From Actinomadura cremea (GTDB lineage Bacteria > Actinomycetota > Actinomycetes > Streptosporangiales > Streptosporangiaceae), in the NCBI RefSeq assembly GCF_014648495.1, contig NZ_BMRF01000037.1:1-32472 (forward strand): a DNA stretch of 32,472 nucleotides, in the 5' to 3' direction. Shown piece after piece: positions 1 through 7,949 of the stretch (position 1 is the first letter of the stretch; each line of letters starts with the position of its first letter). The notes under the pieces are model-generated. The model saw only the letters and a program-made list of their open reading frames with translations, did not search any database and was not told where the DNA came from. A program made the position numbers and the translations under genes.

Positions 1-65
1 AACGGCAGCTTCACATAAGCCACACCCGGCCCCCTTGGACCACCAGCCCATTGTTATGGCTTCGC

Positions 66-836
66 ATGCTTGTCTACCCGTCCGGCACCGACGTGTCCAG
101 CGCCGCCCTGCGCTTCCTGTCCGAGCACCTGCGAGAACGCCGCCGCGCCATCGGCACCCGCTGGCGGCGCCTGTCCGCAGGCCGCCAGGCCCTCCTCACC
201 CTCGCCCACCTGCGCAACGGCCACACCTACGCGCAGCTCGCGGCCGGTTTCGGCGTCGGGACCACCACCGCCTACCGCTACATCACCGAGGCGATCGAGG
301 TCCTGGCCGCCCTGGCCCCCACGCTCGCCCAGGCGGCCCGCACGGCATCGACGAAGGCGTTCGTCCTGCTCGACGGCACGCTGCTGCCGATCGACGGGTC
401 GCCGCCGACCGCCCCTTCTACTCGGGAAAGCACAAGAAACACGGGATGAACGTGCAGATCATCGCTGATCCGGCAGGACGGCTGCTGTGGGCTTCACCGG
501 CCCTGCCCGGAGCCGTCCACGACATTCGCGAGGCCCGCGAACACGGCATCATCGACGCTTTCACCGGAATCGACCTGGCCAGCTGGGCCGACAAAGGCCT
601 ACCAAGGCGCCGGCGGCACCGTCCGCGTCCCTTACCGCGGCCGCTGGGAGACCCTCTCCGAGGGACAGCGGGCCGTCAACCGCTCTCATGCCAAGATCCG
701 GGCGCTCGTCGAGCAGGCCGTCGCCACCCTCAAATCCTGGCGCCTCCTCCGCAAATCCGCTGCTCACCGGCCCGCACCACCGGCCTCGTCCCAGGCCATC
801 CTCTGTCTCCACCTGGCCAGCTCAGACGGAGGATGA
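66..836 (+). pseudogene. IS5-family-type DDE transposase, broken by two frameshifts
   Basis: Joining two reading frames restores one transposase of about 256 residues of the type common in Streptomyces and relatives: an N-terminal helix-turn-helix region (TYAQLAAGFGVGTTTAYRYI) followed by a DDE_4-type catalytic domain. The first segment (ATG at 66, MLVYPSGTDV...) runs to about position 395 and ends in LLPIDG. One base is missing there, and the middle segment (VAADRPFYSGKHKKHGMN) continues in another frame. At 593-595 one A too many (GACAAAGGCC for GACAAGGCC) returns the frame to the first one, giving AYQGAGGTVRVPY... to the TGA at 834-836. The two shifts compensate, so the C-terminus is read in the original frame. 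The element is probably inactive. The family assignment is by recognition of the sequence type. Confidence 0.85.
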
Positions 837-839
837 AAA

Positions 840-854
840 GGCTCAGTGTGAGCC
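840..854. repeat. Short inverted repeat just after the transposase
   Basis: GGCTCA and TGAGCC face each other around a 3-base loop, four bases after the transposase stop. It may belong to the right end of the insertion element. I could not match it to a clear partner at the left end, so the element boundaries stay undefined. The following stretch to 1036 holds no gene I can support. Confidence 0.35.
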
Positions 855-1036
855 CCTCGCCTTTCGGACAACGCCCAGATGGGTTGTGCCACGCGGCCTG
901 CTGCCGGCTCAGGGACTCTGTGTGGACATTCAGGGGTCCGGTACCCGATTGCATAAACATAGGTGGTGCGAGGTCAGCTGTGCGGCGGTCGATGCAGCCT
1001 CGTTCTCAAATCAGCTCCCGCGCTCGCATCGCAGTT

Positions 1037-3121
1037 TCAAGTGAGCCGCTCGATGAGGGTACGGCTGATCTGTTGCAGCTCTTCGTCGTTGTCGATGCTG
1101 TTGAATCTGCCGCGCCGCTGTGGGTGGAGTAGCTCGGAACGGAGTTGGGGCAGGGCGGGTCGTGCGGCGGGACCCATGCGGTCCAGGCATGCGACGACAT
1201 GGTTGGCGACCGCAGGATTCTGTTCCCAGGCCTGGAGGACCGTGTCCAGGACGGCCCGAGCCTCCTGGGCACCGCCGATCTCCCAGAGGGCGGTTGCGCA
1301 GGGGACCCGGACCCATTCGTAGCTGTGAGACAGCAGGCCCCGTAGGCGAGGCACTGCTTCCCGCGCGGGAGGGCCTATCTCGGCGAGTACGTCGGCCGCC
1401 CCGGCGATTAGGAACGTGACGGGGTCGTCGAGCAGGTCGAGCAATGGCTGCAGGACTTCATCCGGGTCGCCGACGATGGCCCACAGCGCGGCGACGGCTG
1501 CCTGGCGCACCCCGGCGTCGGAGGCCGTGATCAGGGACCGGACCGTTTGCAAGGCGGGGGCGGCCGGCGGGCCGAACGCTTTCAGCGCCTCCAGGGCCGA
1601 GCATGCGATCGACCACAGCTCATGATGCACTGCCGTAGCGAGAGTTTCGGTGATCGCCCCGATCGCGCTGGCATCGGCGAGGGCGGCCAGGGCCGACAGA
1701 TCGGACCGCGCACTCATGTGCCATGTTCCCTGGGTGAGGTCGAGACTCCTCAAGTGGCCGGATAGGCGGGGCACCAGCTGGTCGGCAGCTTGCGGCAGTG
1801 TCCCGGCGACCTGCACCGCTCGCCAGGCGTCGTCTCCACTGTCCAGGGCCGTGAGGATGCTCGGCACAGCTCGCGCATCACCGAGGCGGGCCAGCGCTTG
1901 GACTGCCTCTTGGTGGCTTCTGCGCAGGTGCGGCCGGGGTGCGCACCAGAGGTCCGGCGGTCCGTACGCGGCGTACTGCGCGGCAACGTGCGCCGCCAGG
2001 GCCTCGCGGGCCGGTTCGGCGATCACATGGCAGGAATTCAACGTGGCCGCCGCCTCTGCAGCGACTTGATCATGGGGCGCGTTGAGGTGTTCGGCGACGA
2101 GCATGATGAGCCGTGCGTGGTCTCCGCGCCAGGACGTCATGAGTTCGGCGCTCATCCGGAGGGCGTCCAGGCGGGAGCCGGGATCGCGGCTACGCAGTTG
2201 CTCGGCGAGAAGCGCCGTGCGCTGCGGAACCCTCGCCGCCAACGTCCCATGGAAGGTGCGCAGCAATGCCGTGGTGGGTGAGTAGATCTGGCCGTGTCGT
2301 GCGAGGTCTTCGAAAGCGGCCACGATCTGCGGTGGTGCTCCCTTTTCCGAGACCGCCGGTTTTGCTGGGTGTGGCGGGTCGCACCATGCTTCGGCCGGTA
2401 CGGCGGCATCTTGCAGCTCGCGCAGCAGGCCGATCGCGGTCGTGAGGGTGTCATCGCCTATCCGCTCAGACGCACAGCGAGCCCGCTGGACGACGGCCGC
2501 GAGCCTGGTCTGTGGGGCCGTGCTCGAGTCGGCGGCCAGCTCGGCGAACCACGCCATCGCCTGATCCTCGGTGCGCTCCGGCAGGCGCAGGGCAAGGTTG
2601 GCCATTGCTTCAACGATCAGCAGCTGCTCGACGGAGCTCGGCTCGGCCGACAGCCGAGCGCGCAACATCCTCGAAGCCCGGTCGACATCGTCGACGAACA
2701 ACCCGAGCGCCGGGATCGCGGCCCGGCGCACGCGAACGTCGGAATCGCACGCCAATCCGATGAACGTTTCCGCGCGGCTGCGGACCACCTTCGCAGCTCC
2801 GCTGCAGTCGACGGTATCGACGTACTCCACGTCGCAGCGATCGACGGCTTCCGATCCGATGCTGACCAGCAGCTCAATGATGTCGGCCCGGTCAGGCGTT
2901 GTAACGTCATCTGCCAACTCGAACAGGAACGGAAGGCTCGCCGTCGTGCACGGGTACACATCGCCTTGGTGGTGGACCGCGCCATAGAACCGGCTGAGAG
3001 CCTCACCCCGCTCCTCCGAGTCCGAGGAAGCCAGCGCCAGCAGGAGCGCCGGGACCTCCTCAGCAGAGCCGTACGCATGCCTCATCGACGCCCAGTCGAT
3101 CTCATGAAGTCCGCTGAACAT
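1037..3121 (-). CDS. HEAT-repeat protein
   Basis: The 694-residue product has no signal peptide or membrane segment and consists largely of alpha-helical repeats. The C-terminal third has regular HEAT-like units, for example around SALEALKAFGPPAAPALQ, AALWAIVGDPDEVLQPLLDL, and the units containing ADVLAEIGPPAREAVPRL and DRMGPAARPALPQL. Such proteins are scaffolds for protein-protein contacts; no catalytic motif is visible. The start was placed at the ATG at 3119-3121 (MFSGLHEIDWASMRHAYG), because similar actinomycete proteins begin near this motif. An in-frame ATG 13 codons upstream (3158-3160) is possible, and neither start has a convincing ribosome site. The open frame continues upstream to 3760, but that part has no repeat character and is read as non-coding. 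It stands alone between two decayed genes. Confidence 0.85.
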   Translation of the reverse strand: MFSGLHEIDWASMRHAYGSAEEVPALLLALASSDSEERGEALSRFYGAVHHQGDVYPCTTASLPFLFELADDVTTPDRADIIELLVSIGSEAVDRCDVEYVDTVDCSGAAKVVRSRAETFIGLACDSDVRVRRAAIPALGLFVDDVDRASRMLRARLSAEPSSVEQLLIVEAMANLALRLPERTEDQAMAWFAELAADSSTAPQTRLAAVVQRARCASERIGDDTLTTAIGLLRELQDAAVPAEAWCDPPHPAKPAVSEKGAPPQIVAAFEDLARHGQIYSPTTALLRTFHGTLAARVPQRTALLAEQLRSRDPGSRLDALRMSAELMTSWRGDHARLIMLVAEHLNAPHDQVAAEAAATLNSCHVIAEPAREALAAHVAAQYAAYGPPDLWCAPRPHLRRSHQEAVQALARLGDARAVPSILTALDSGDDAWRAVQVAGTLPQAADQLVPRLSGHLRSLDLTQGTWHMSARSDLSALAALADASAIGAITETLATAVHHELWSIACSALEALKAFGPPAAPALQTVRSLITASDAGVRQAAVAALWAIVGDPDEVLQPLLDLLDDPVTFLIAGAADVLAEIGPPAREAVPRLRGLLSHSYEWVRVPCATALWEIGGAQEARAVLDTVLQAWEQNPAVANHVVACLDRMGPAARPALPQLRSELLHPQRRGRFNSIDNDEELQQISRTLIERLT

Positions 3122-3315
3122 ACGCGGCACTATGCCCGGCCGCACTGACACAAGGACCATCGTCACCCGGTTTGTGTGGTGAGAGGCCCCGCAGGATAAG
3201 GCTTCTCTACATACGCTCAGGACCAGCGAAGAGTAACCCGCTCGGACCTGCAGCCTCAGGTTGGAATGGGCTCCATGGCCGGTGTTGTGGGGTGTAGGTC
3301 GAGTGCCACCGCTTC

Positions 3316-3640
3316 TTGATCGTTTACAGCTTGCTCGCCTGCGTCGGCATCCGTGACTACGCTCGCCGCTCCGCCCGCGCCGTCCCGCCCGACGTCGCCC
3401 GCTTGGCCGAACTGGCGCGCGCTGGCCGCCGACCCATCGGTCCTGCTGCTCGACGAGCCCTGGCCGGGGCTGCCGGGCACTGGTCCCGGGCCCTGGAGGT
3501 CCTGCTGCGCGACCTCGTCGCCGAGGGCCTGGCGATCCTAATCGCCGGGCACGACCTGGAACCGGTCCTCGGCGTCTGCGACATCGTGCACCTCTTGGGC
3601 GGCGGCCGCGTGGCCGCCACCGGGACCTCCGGGCATCGGA
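3316..3640 (+). pseudogene. Decayed ABC transporter ATPase fragment
   Basis: Pieces of an ABC ATP-binding domain are spread over two frames. One frame (from about 3316) reads DYARRSARAVPPDVARLAELA. The second, from about 3410, gives ALAADPSVLLLDEPWPGL, which is a Walker B motif (LLLDEP). The first frame resumes with LEVLLRDLVAEGLAILIAGHD and ends in LLGGGRVAATGTSG, which is the H-loop (GHD) and the usual C-terminal strand. The LSGGQ signature that should lie between the first two pieces is missing, so there is an internal deletion as well as a frameshift. No start codon or ribosome site is recognisable. The transported substrate cannot be told. Confidence 0.7.
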
Positions 3641-3966
3641 GGCGCGCCTCAGGCCCGGGTGACCGCGCTGCATCGCCGCGAGCCGGTCACCGCAGCCCGG
3701 TGCGCCCGGACGCCTCCTGCTCACCGTCGGAGTACGCGCTGAGCCGTCCATTCGCGGCAACGTCCATAGAACTAGACGGTTGGTCGCAGCCCGGAGGCGG
3801 TCTCGGCCCGGCGGCCGCCGCCCTCCCCCTCAACGGCGGCGGCGCCGCCCCGCCCGCCGGACCACGCCGAGCGGGGGGCCGTTTCCGGCCAACCGCCCCG
3901 AACGAGCCGCGCCCTCCCCCACCTGTCCAAGATCATCAAGGCTTCGGACGGACGGGGAGGATTGCG
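3641..3966. other. Gap without a recognisable gene
   Basis: This is strongly G/C-rich DNA with low-complexity runs of GGC and CCG. Open frames here show no protein-like composition. The only supported signal is the ribosome site GGGGAGG (3954-3960) for the lipoprotein gene that follows. Confidence 0.5.
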
Positions 3967-4836
3967 ATGAAGAGGATCATTCGGATCTGCGCGGCCGCAG
4001 CGCTGCTCGCGGCGGCGGGCTGCGGCACCGAGCAGGTGAGCGGCCCGGCGGGCGGGGCCTCCGCTTCAGCAACACCGGAAATGTCGCTCGAGGCCATGCC
4101 CCTGGACAAGCTGGCGGACATCGCCAACCCAGGCACAGGGCAGGCCGATCCCCGGCTCGTCGAGGCGTTGCTCCCCCGCTTCGAGGGTTCGGTCCAGGAC
4201 GAGCACATACCTGCGGCGGGCGTACGACTGCCCGTGCGCGACCCCAAGTCGAGGTTCATCTCCCTGCGCCAGACCGCCACCGCCTCTTACAGCAGCCCAG
4301 GCGACGTGTGCGACAGATGGACCACGGGCCTGTGGCGGGCGCTCGTCACCGGGTTCGGGCGGGCACCGGGGGCGCACCTGGCCGTGACGACGCTCGATGC
4401 GCCACTGCCCTCGATCAAGGAGAGGCAGGAGAAGATGGAGAGGCTCCACAAAGGTCAGAAGGTAGAGACCCCGTATCGGGGATTGGATTTCAGCGAGGCG
4501 ATCATCGCCGCGCCGGCACCGACGCTGGAACGGCTCGGCGACGCACATGTACCCCCGGCTTGTAGGAGAATGACCCCTATGTTCCGTACCCCCGGCGCCA
4601 AGACGGCGGCCGTCGAGCCGATCGCCGTGGAGCCGCTCGGGGACGGTGCGACGGCGTACCGGATCGTGGACGCCGGCGGTGTCACGTCGCACTGGGTGGA
4701 GATCGTCCGGATGCCGGGACACCTGATCGAGATCCGGATCCCGAACCAGTCGCCCGAGCCGCCCGGCGACATGACGGAGCGGCTGCAGCGAGTCGCGCGG
4801 GCGGCCCACGAGCGGGCGGCCGTGAGACTCCGATGA
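3967..4836 (+). CDS. Putative secreted lipoprotein of unknown function
   Basis: The 289-residue product starts with a lipoprotein signal: positive MKRIIR, a hydrophobic alanine/leucine core, and a variant lipobox AAGC with the acceptor cysteine at residue 19. A Thr/Ser/Ala/Gly-rich linker follows, and then a folded domain of about 230 residues. The mature domain contains cysteines in DVCDRWTTGL and VPPACRR that could form a disulfide. It has no motif I recognise. The start is set by the GGGGAGG site six bases upstream of the ATG and by the signal peptide; the open frame extends much further upstream over the ABC pseudogene but is not coding there. It is expected to be anchored to the outer face of the cytoplasmic membrane. 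Confidence 0.85.
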   Translation: MKRIIRICAAAALLAAAGCGTEQVSGPAGGASASATPEMSLEAMPLDKLADIANPGTGQADPRLVEALLPRFEGSVQDEHIPAAGVRLPVRDPKSRFISLRQTATASYSSPGDVCDRWTTGLWRALVTGFGRAPGAHLAVTTLDAPLPSIKERQEKMERLHKGQKVETPYRGLDFSEAIIAAPAPTLERLGDAHVPPACRRMTPMFRTPGAKTAAVEPIAVEPLGDGATAYRIVDAGGVTSHWVEIVRMPGHLIEIRIPNQSPEPPGDMTERLQRVARAAHERAAVRLR

Positions 4837-4859
4837 CGGACGCCGGGCAGCGGCGGAAA

Positions 4860-4990
4860 TGCGCGCCGGGTGATATTGAGGCCCGCCGCCTCGACCAAAC
4901 CGGTCCAGGGCGTTGGATACCGCCCCCGCCGAATGACCGGTCACCTTCGCGATCTCATGCAGCGTGAACTCCGCGCACGGTTGCGCGGCT
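4860..4990 (-). pseudogene. Fragment of a winged helix-turn-helix domain
   Basis: On the minus strand one frame reads EFTLHEIAKVTGHSAGAVSN followed by ALDRFGR. This is a typical helix-turn-helix with its recognition helix, of the kind found at the ends of actinomycete plasmid and mobile-element proteins. Neither a start nor a proper end can be found. After about 40 residues the reading continues as antisense of the upstream lipoprotein gene. I take it as a remnant. The rest of the gap between 4837 and 5142 holds nothing I can name. Confidence 0.45.
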
Positions 4991-5142
4991 TGTGGCCGAG
5001 GCGCTCATCGCGGTCAGCGCGTCACGTGAGCTGCCCCGGTTTTGGTGAAGATTTCCTCCTCACACACGTGGCCGCAATCCTGGGAGACATCACCCGGCCC
5101 GCATCGGGAAGATCAGCGCGCGGGCCGGGGAAGCGTTGCCCG

Positions 5143-5622
5143 TCAGATCAATTGCCTTCGGGCGGCCCAGATCACCGCTTCGATGGGCGTGTTGACCTCC
5201 AAGCGATCGCAGATCGCTCGGAGTCGCCTGCGGAGTGTCCGTGCGCTCAACTCCAACTGGCGAGCGGCAACGTCAGCCGTCACCCCGGCGGCGATCTGCG
5301 CGAGAAGCCTGATCTCAGCTTCAGTCAGGTCGAACTCTTCCTCACCCTTGCTAGGCGTGAGGGTTAGCGTGGCCGACTTGGTAGCCAAGAGGATGTCTGC
5401 GTCCTCGGGACCGGTGAACGTACCGACGCCGAGACTGCCGCCAACATCGTCACCGCGCGAGGGAACGGCCGACGCAGATTCCTCGTCCCGCTGTGCCGTG
5501 ATGGCAGCCAGGCCGGCGCGCAGCTCCAACGACTCCTGCAGAGCCTGTTCCGTGCGAACGTCGGCCACCTTGAGCAGCATGTCGAGGGGATCGATTGTGG
5601 TGTCGTCGTGGTGGCCGCTCAT
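5143..5622 (-). CDS. LuxR-type HTH regulatory protein linked to a sigma factor
   Basis: This is a 159-residue protein. The N-terminal half is charged and probably helical (DMLLKVADVRTEQALQESLE); the C-terminal 65 residues form a LuxR/GerE-like helix-turn-helix (FDLTEAEIRLLAQIAAGVTA, then VAARQLELSARTLRRRLRAI). It overlaps the upstream sigma-factor gene by four bases (5619-5622, ATGA), so the two are translationally coupled. There is no receiver domain, so it is not a classical response regulator. Its position suggests a partner or modulator of the sigma factor, or a second DNA-binding regulator of the same response. I cannot name the target genes. Confidence 0.85.
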   Translation of the reverse strand: MSGHHDDTTIDPLDMLLKVADVRTEQALQESLELRAGLAAITAQRDEESASAVPSRGDDVGGSLGVGTFTGPEDADILLATKSATLTLTPSKGEEEFDLTEAEIRLLAQIAAGVTADVAARQLELSARTLRRRLRAICDRLEVNTPIEAVIWAARRQLI

Positions 5623-6155
5623 TCGTCGCCCGCCTCTCCAGCCGTTCGGAGCAGCAGCTCCTTCAGCCGCTCTCTCGCCCTATGCAGGTTCTGCCGCACG
5701 GCGGCCTCGTTAATGCCCATCTCTTTCGCGATCTGGGCGTTCGAGAACCCGTCGTAGTGCCAGGCCATCACTTGCCGCTGCTTCATCGGCAGAGTGTGCA
5801 GCGCGTCCATGACCCGTTGTTCCTGCTCGCCGAGCTCCACGGAGTCGAGCAGCGGGAACGCAGCCTGGTCGGGCACCGCGTCGAGCAGTGTTTCCACCGG
5901 GGGACGGCGCAAGTACTCGCGGACCGCAACCGTACGAAGCCACGCCTTCGGTTCACGGATTCGGTCCCATGACTCCCACGCCAGGCTGAACGCCGACTGC
6001 GCGGCGTCGGCGGCTTCCGCCGTCGAGGCCCCGTGCTTCATGACGAACCGCATGAGCTTGGCCATTTCACTCTCGTACAGCGTGCTGAACTCCTGGACAC
6101 CCGGTCGGGGGCGCGCTGCCCGTGTCGCCACGCGTTCAGGTGCCGCATCACTCAT
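5619..6155 (-). CDS. RNA polymerase sigma factor, sigma-70 family (ECF-like)
   Basis: The 178-residue product has a region 2 (FSTLYESEMAKLMRFVMKHG, then AEAADAAQSAFSLAWESWDR) and a region 4 with a helix-turn-helix (LPMKQRQVMAWHYDGFSNAQ, IAKEMGINEAAVRQNLHRAR). This is the ECF architecture; there is no region 1 or 3. The ATG at 6153-6155 was chosen because GGGAG lies five bases upstream; a GTG two codons earlier (6159-6161) would overlap that site. The gene overlaps its upstream neighbour by eight bases and its downstream neighbour by four, so all three form one operon. No classical anti-sigma factor with a zinc motif is seen; the small membrane protein ahead may take a sensing role, which is an inference from position only. 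Confidence 0.9.
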   Translation of the reverse strand: MSDAAPERVATRAARPRPGVQEFSTLYESEMAKLMRFVMKHGASTAEAADAAQSAFSLAWESWDRIREPKAWLRTVAVREYLRRPPVETLLDAVPDQAAFPLLDSVELGEQEQRVMDALHTLPMKQRQVMAWHYDGFSNAQIAKEMGINEAAVRQNLHRARERLKELLLRTAGEAGDE

Positions 6156-6381
6156 CCGCACTCCCTACGTGGTGTCGGCCGACGTCGACTTGGACCAGCG
6201 AGCCATCCGCTCCATGGTCGCTGATCCGGCTCCCAGGCGGGAGCGTCCGCAACATTTCCGCTCTCGTCCTCTGCCGTGTCCGGTCAAGTTGGACGTGTGC
6301 CCGCAGCCGAAGCCACAGCCCTGTGAGGCCGACCGCCGAGCAGCCGATCACCACCGCCTCGCTGAGCCACGTCGGTTCCAT
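6148..6381 (-). CDS. Small single-pass membrane protein, first gene of the sigma-factor operon
   Basis: The 77-residue product begins MEPTWLSEAVVIGCSAVGLT and continues with GLWLRLRAHVQLDRT, so one N-terminal membrane segment (about residues 7-25) is followed by a basic, probably cytoplasmic tail. A soluble C-terminus contains LRTLPPGSRISD. I have a general recollection of similar small proteins next to sigma-factor genes in Streptomyces. A purine-rich site (GAGAGGCGGAG) precedes the ATG. It overlaps the sigma-factor start by eight bases. A role in membrane sensing or in tethering the sigma factor is plausible, but nothing in the sequence proves it. Confidence 0.75.
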   Translation of the reverse strand: MEPTWLSEAVVIGCSAVGLTGLWLRLRAHVQLDRTRQRTRAEMLRTLPPGSRISDHGADGSLVQVDVGRHHVGSADE

Positions 6382-6596
6382 CCGGCTCCGCCTCTCGAGG
6401 GTCTACTCGCGTCTCTGCCGGGTCCGCTACGGCCCGGGTTCTTAGGAGTTAGTAGGTGGAGTCGGCGGTCCCGTGACATCGCCAAGGTCAGGCGATGGCC
6501 GCACAGACCGCGGCGCGTGCCAGGGCAAGCAGGGGGCGGGCCGCTGAGCACCAAGCGCCCCCTCCGTGCACCCGATCAAGCGCGACGGCCCGTTCA

Positions 6597-6624
6597 TGTT
6601 CGCTCGTTGTTTGCTCGTATGTCG
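6597..6624. repeat. Direct repeat, copy 1 (left of the tRNA half)
   Basis: The site starts TGTTCGCTCG and contains two near-copies of TGTTYGCTCG, then TATGTCG. A second copy of the whole block lies at 6861-6888, on the other side of the tRNA-Arg fragment. Paired short repeats around an attachment core resemble arm-type binding sites of tyrosine integrases. That function is inferred. Confidence 0.55.
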
Positions 6625-6745
6625 CGGAACGTGGCGGGCCTGGGCGGTGCGGGTTGACACTCCGGGACTGTAACGAGCGGACGGAAAGGGGCAGAGCGGT
6701 ACGGGGTGGTCGGGGGTGTTACGGGGTGGCAGCGGGTGGAGAGAT

Positions 6746-6789
6746 CTTCTAATCCGACGGTCGCGGGTTCGAATCCTGCCGGGCGCGCA
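6746..6789 (+). tRNA. 3' half of tRNA-Arg(TCT): probable attachment-site core
   Basis: The sequence has the anticodon loop CTTCTAA (anticodon TCT at 6748-6750), the variable region, a T-arm with stem GCGGG/CCTGC and loop TTCGAAT, and the 3' acceptor strand CGGGCGC. The 5' half is missing: upstream there is no matching acceptor strand GCGCCCG and no D-arm, and the anticodon stem 5' strand (GAGAT) does not pair with TCCGA. Such 3' tRNA halves are left by tyrosine-integrase elements that recombine within the 3' part of tRNA genes. The truncated integrase at 7105-7314 supports this. It is not expected to give a working tRNA. Confidence 0.8.
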
Positions 6790-6860
6790 ACACCCTGACC
6801 TGCAGTCTTACCAATGCCAAGATCCAAAAAACGAGCCGGGCATGCCCGCTTTCGTCCCCG

Positions 6861-6888
6861 TGTTCGCTCGATGTTCGCTCGTGTGTCG
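6861..6888. repeat. Direct repeat, copy 2 (right of the tRNA half)
   Basis: This block, TGTTCGCTCG-A-TGTTCGCTCG followed by TGTGTCG, matches the copy at 6597-6624 with few differences. Internally it is a tandem of the 10-mer TGTTCGCTCG at an 11-base period, close to one helical turn. This is expected of a protein-binding array. Confidence 0.55.
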
Positions 6889-7027
6889 GCGCCCTGTCGT
6901 GCGCCCCGCCCTAAGCGCCAGATCGTCGCGGGTGAGCGCCCACGTCCGCGACCGGGCCCGGCGCGCTGCGAAGCCACGACTGCGCAGGGCCTGCACGCCT
7001 TTCGGCGGCGGCGACCGGGAAAGCGGA

Positions 7028-7076
7028 CGAGCCGGTGCCCGACCCCAAAACGGTTCTGGGTGCGGACACCGGCTCG
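7028..7076 (-). terminator. Hairpin downstream of the integrase remnant
   Basis: Perfect 10-base arms CGAGCCGGTG (7028-7037) and CACCGGCTCG (7067-7076) enclose a loop whose inner part can pair further (CCCGACCC with GGGTGCGG). It lies 28 bases beyond the 3' end of the minus-strand integrase fragment, so it may be that gene's terminator. There is no T-tract, as is common in actinomycetes. Confidence 0.5.
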
Positions 7077-7104
7077 GTCTAGTCCGATGGTCACTTCTCA
7101 CAGG

Positions 7105-7314
7105 TCAACGCCTCGGCGCCTCCGCCAGGTTCACCACCCGTCCGCCCGGTGCCGTCCCGTCCGGGTTCCGTCGTGCGGACAGCAGCACTTCGGCGGCGTC
7201 TTCGGCGGACTGGCGGGCCAGATCGGGCAGGACGCTGGTGTAGGTGTCGGACGCGATCGTGATCGACGACAGCCCCAGGGTCTCCTGGACGACCTTCAGG
7301 ACCAAGAGTTGCAC
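7105..7314 (-). pseudogene. Truncated tyrosine recombinase (integrase) C-terminus
   Basis: The frame reads LKVVQETLGLSSITIASDTY, then TSVLPDLARQSAEDAAEVLL. This is the end of a phage- or AICE-type tyrosine integrase: box II surroundings with the usual LGH replaced by LGL, and the catalytic tyrosine in DTYTSVLP. All upstream parts (SAM-like domain, catalytic Arg-Lys-His) are missing, and an in-frame TAG lies just upstream of the apparent GTG start. The histidine of LGHSS, part of the catalytic set, is Leu here. The gene is dead. Together with the tRNA half it marks the scar of an integrative element. Confidence 0.85.
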
Positions 7315-7445
7315 TGCCGACTACGGTTACCGACGCCGCCTTGTGTCGAACGCCGACGGCGGCGGCTATGACCGAGGCCGGCGTCAGGGGTCGTACGGTT
7401 CATAGCCGACGCTGACGTAGGGGGAGAGCGCGAGCTACCGGGTTG

Positions 7446-7949
7446 CTACTGCGTCTCTCGGATCAGGGTGGCGAACTGGCCGGAGAACTCCACGACGGCG
7501 TTGTGCGGTGCGGCCTGCACCCACTTCTCGAAACCGTCCATGTCGCACTTGCTGACGCCGGGGGTCTTGCTGCCGTCCGGGCAGGTGTCACCGGCGACGT
7601 AGAGGACGGTGGCGTTGGCGGTGAAGAAGGCGACGCCGTCGACGGTGAACTTGCCCGGCGCCAGATAGCGCAGCCGTCCCCACTTGGACTCGATCTGCTG
7701 GCCGACTGGCGTCTCGCTCGGAGGCTCCTGGGCCTCCGGAGTGCCCGCCCCCTCAGGGGACGAGGCGTTCGGCGCGGAAGCGTCGCCGCCAGGGGTGGAG
7801 GTCTCGCTCGGGGCGGGAGTAGAAGCGCCGGACGAGGCGGGCGGCGGCGCCGCGGAGTCGCCGGTGCCGGTGCCGGTGCCGGTGCCGGTGCAGGCCGTCA
7901 GGCCGAGCGTCAGCGCCGCCGCCATGCCGATGAACACGATCTTCTGCAT
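7446..7949 (-). CDS. Putative lipoprotein with a Thr-Gly repeat
   Basis: The 167-residue product starts MQKIVFIGMAAALTLGLTAC, a lipoprotein signal with lipobox LTAC and acceptor cysteine 20. Five Thr-Gly pairs follow directly, then a Pro/Ser/Ala-rich spacer of about 50 residues and a compact C-terminal domain (KWGRLRYLAPGKFTVDGVAF, then TANATVLYVAGDTCPDG). That domain holds two cysteines (DTCPDG, SKCDMDG) that may pair. I do not recognise the family. The start was put at the ATG at 7947-7949, eight bases after GGGAG; an ATG five codons upstream has no spaced ribosome site. It stands alone. Confidence 0.8.
   Translation of the reverse strand: MQKIVFIGMAAALTLGLTACTGTGTGTGTGDSAAPPPASSGASTPAPSETSTPGGDASAPNASSPEGAGTPEAQEPPSETPVGQQIESKWGRLRYLAPGKFTVDGVAFFTANATVLYVAGDTCPDGSKTPGVSKCDMDGFEKWVQAAPHNAVVEFSGQFATLIRETQ
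7861..7890. repeat. Five tandem copies of CCGGTG
   Basis: The hexamer CCGGTG is repeated five times without change and encodes (Thr-Gly)5 directly after the lipidated cysteine of the lipoprotein. Copy-number change would alter the linker by two residues per unit without a frameshift. Confidence 0.9.

Noticed and set aside
6594-7094. A 166-residue minus-strand frame containing PAGFEPATVGLED
   Set aside because: This phrase is the well-known antisense translation of a tRNA 3' half (T-arm and acceptor). It is not a protein gene.
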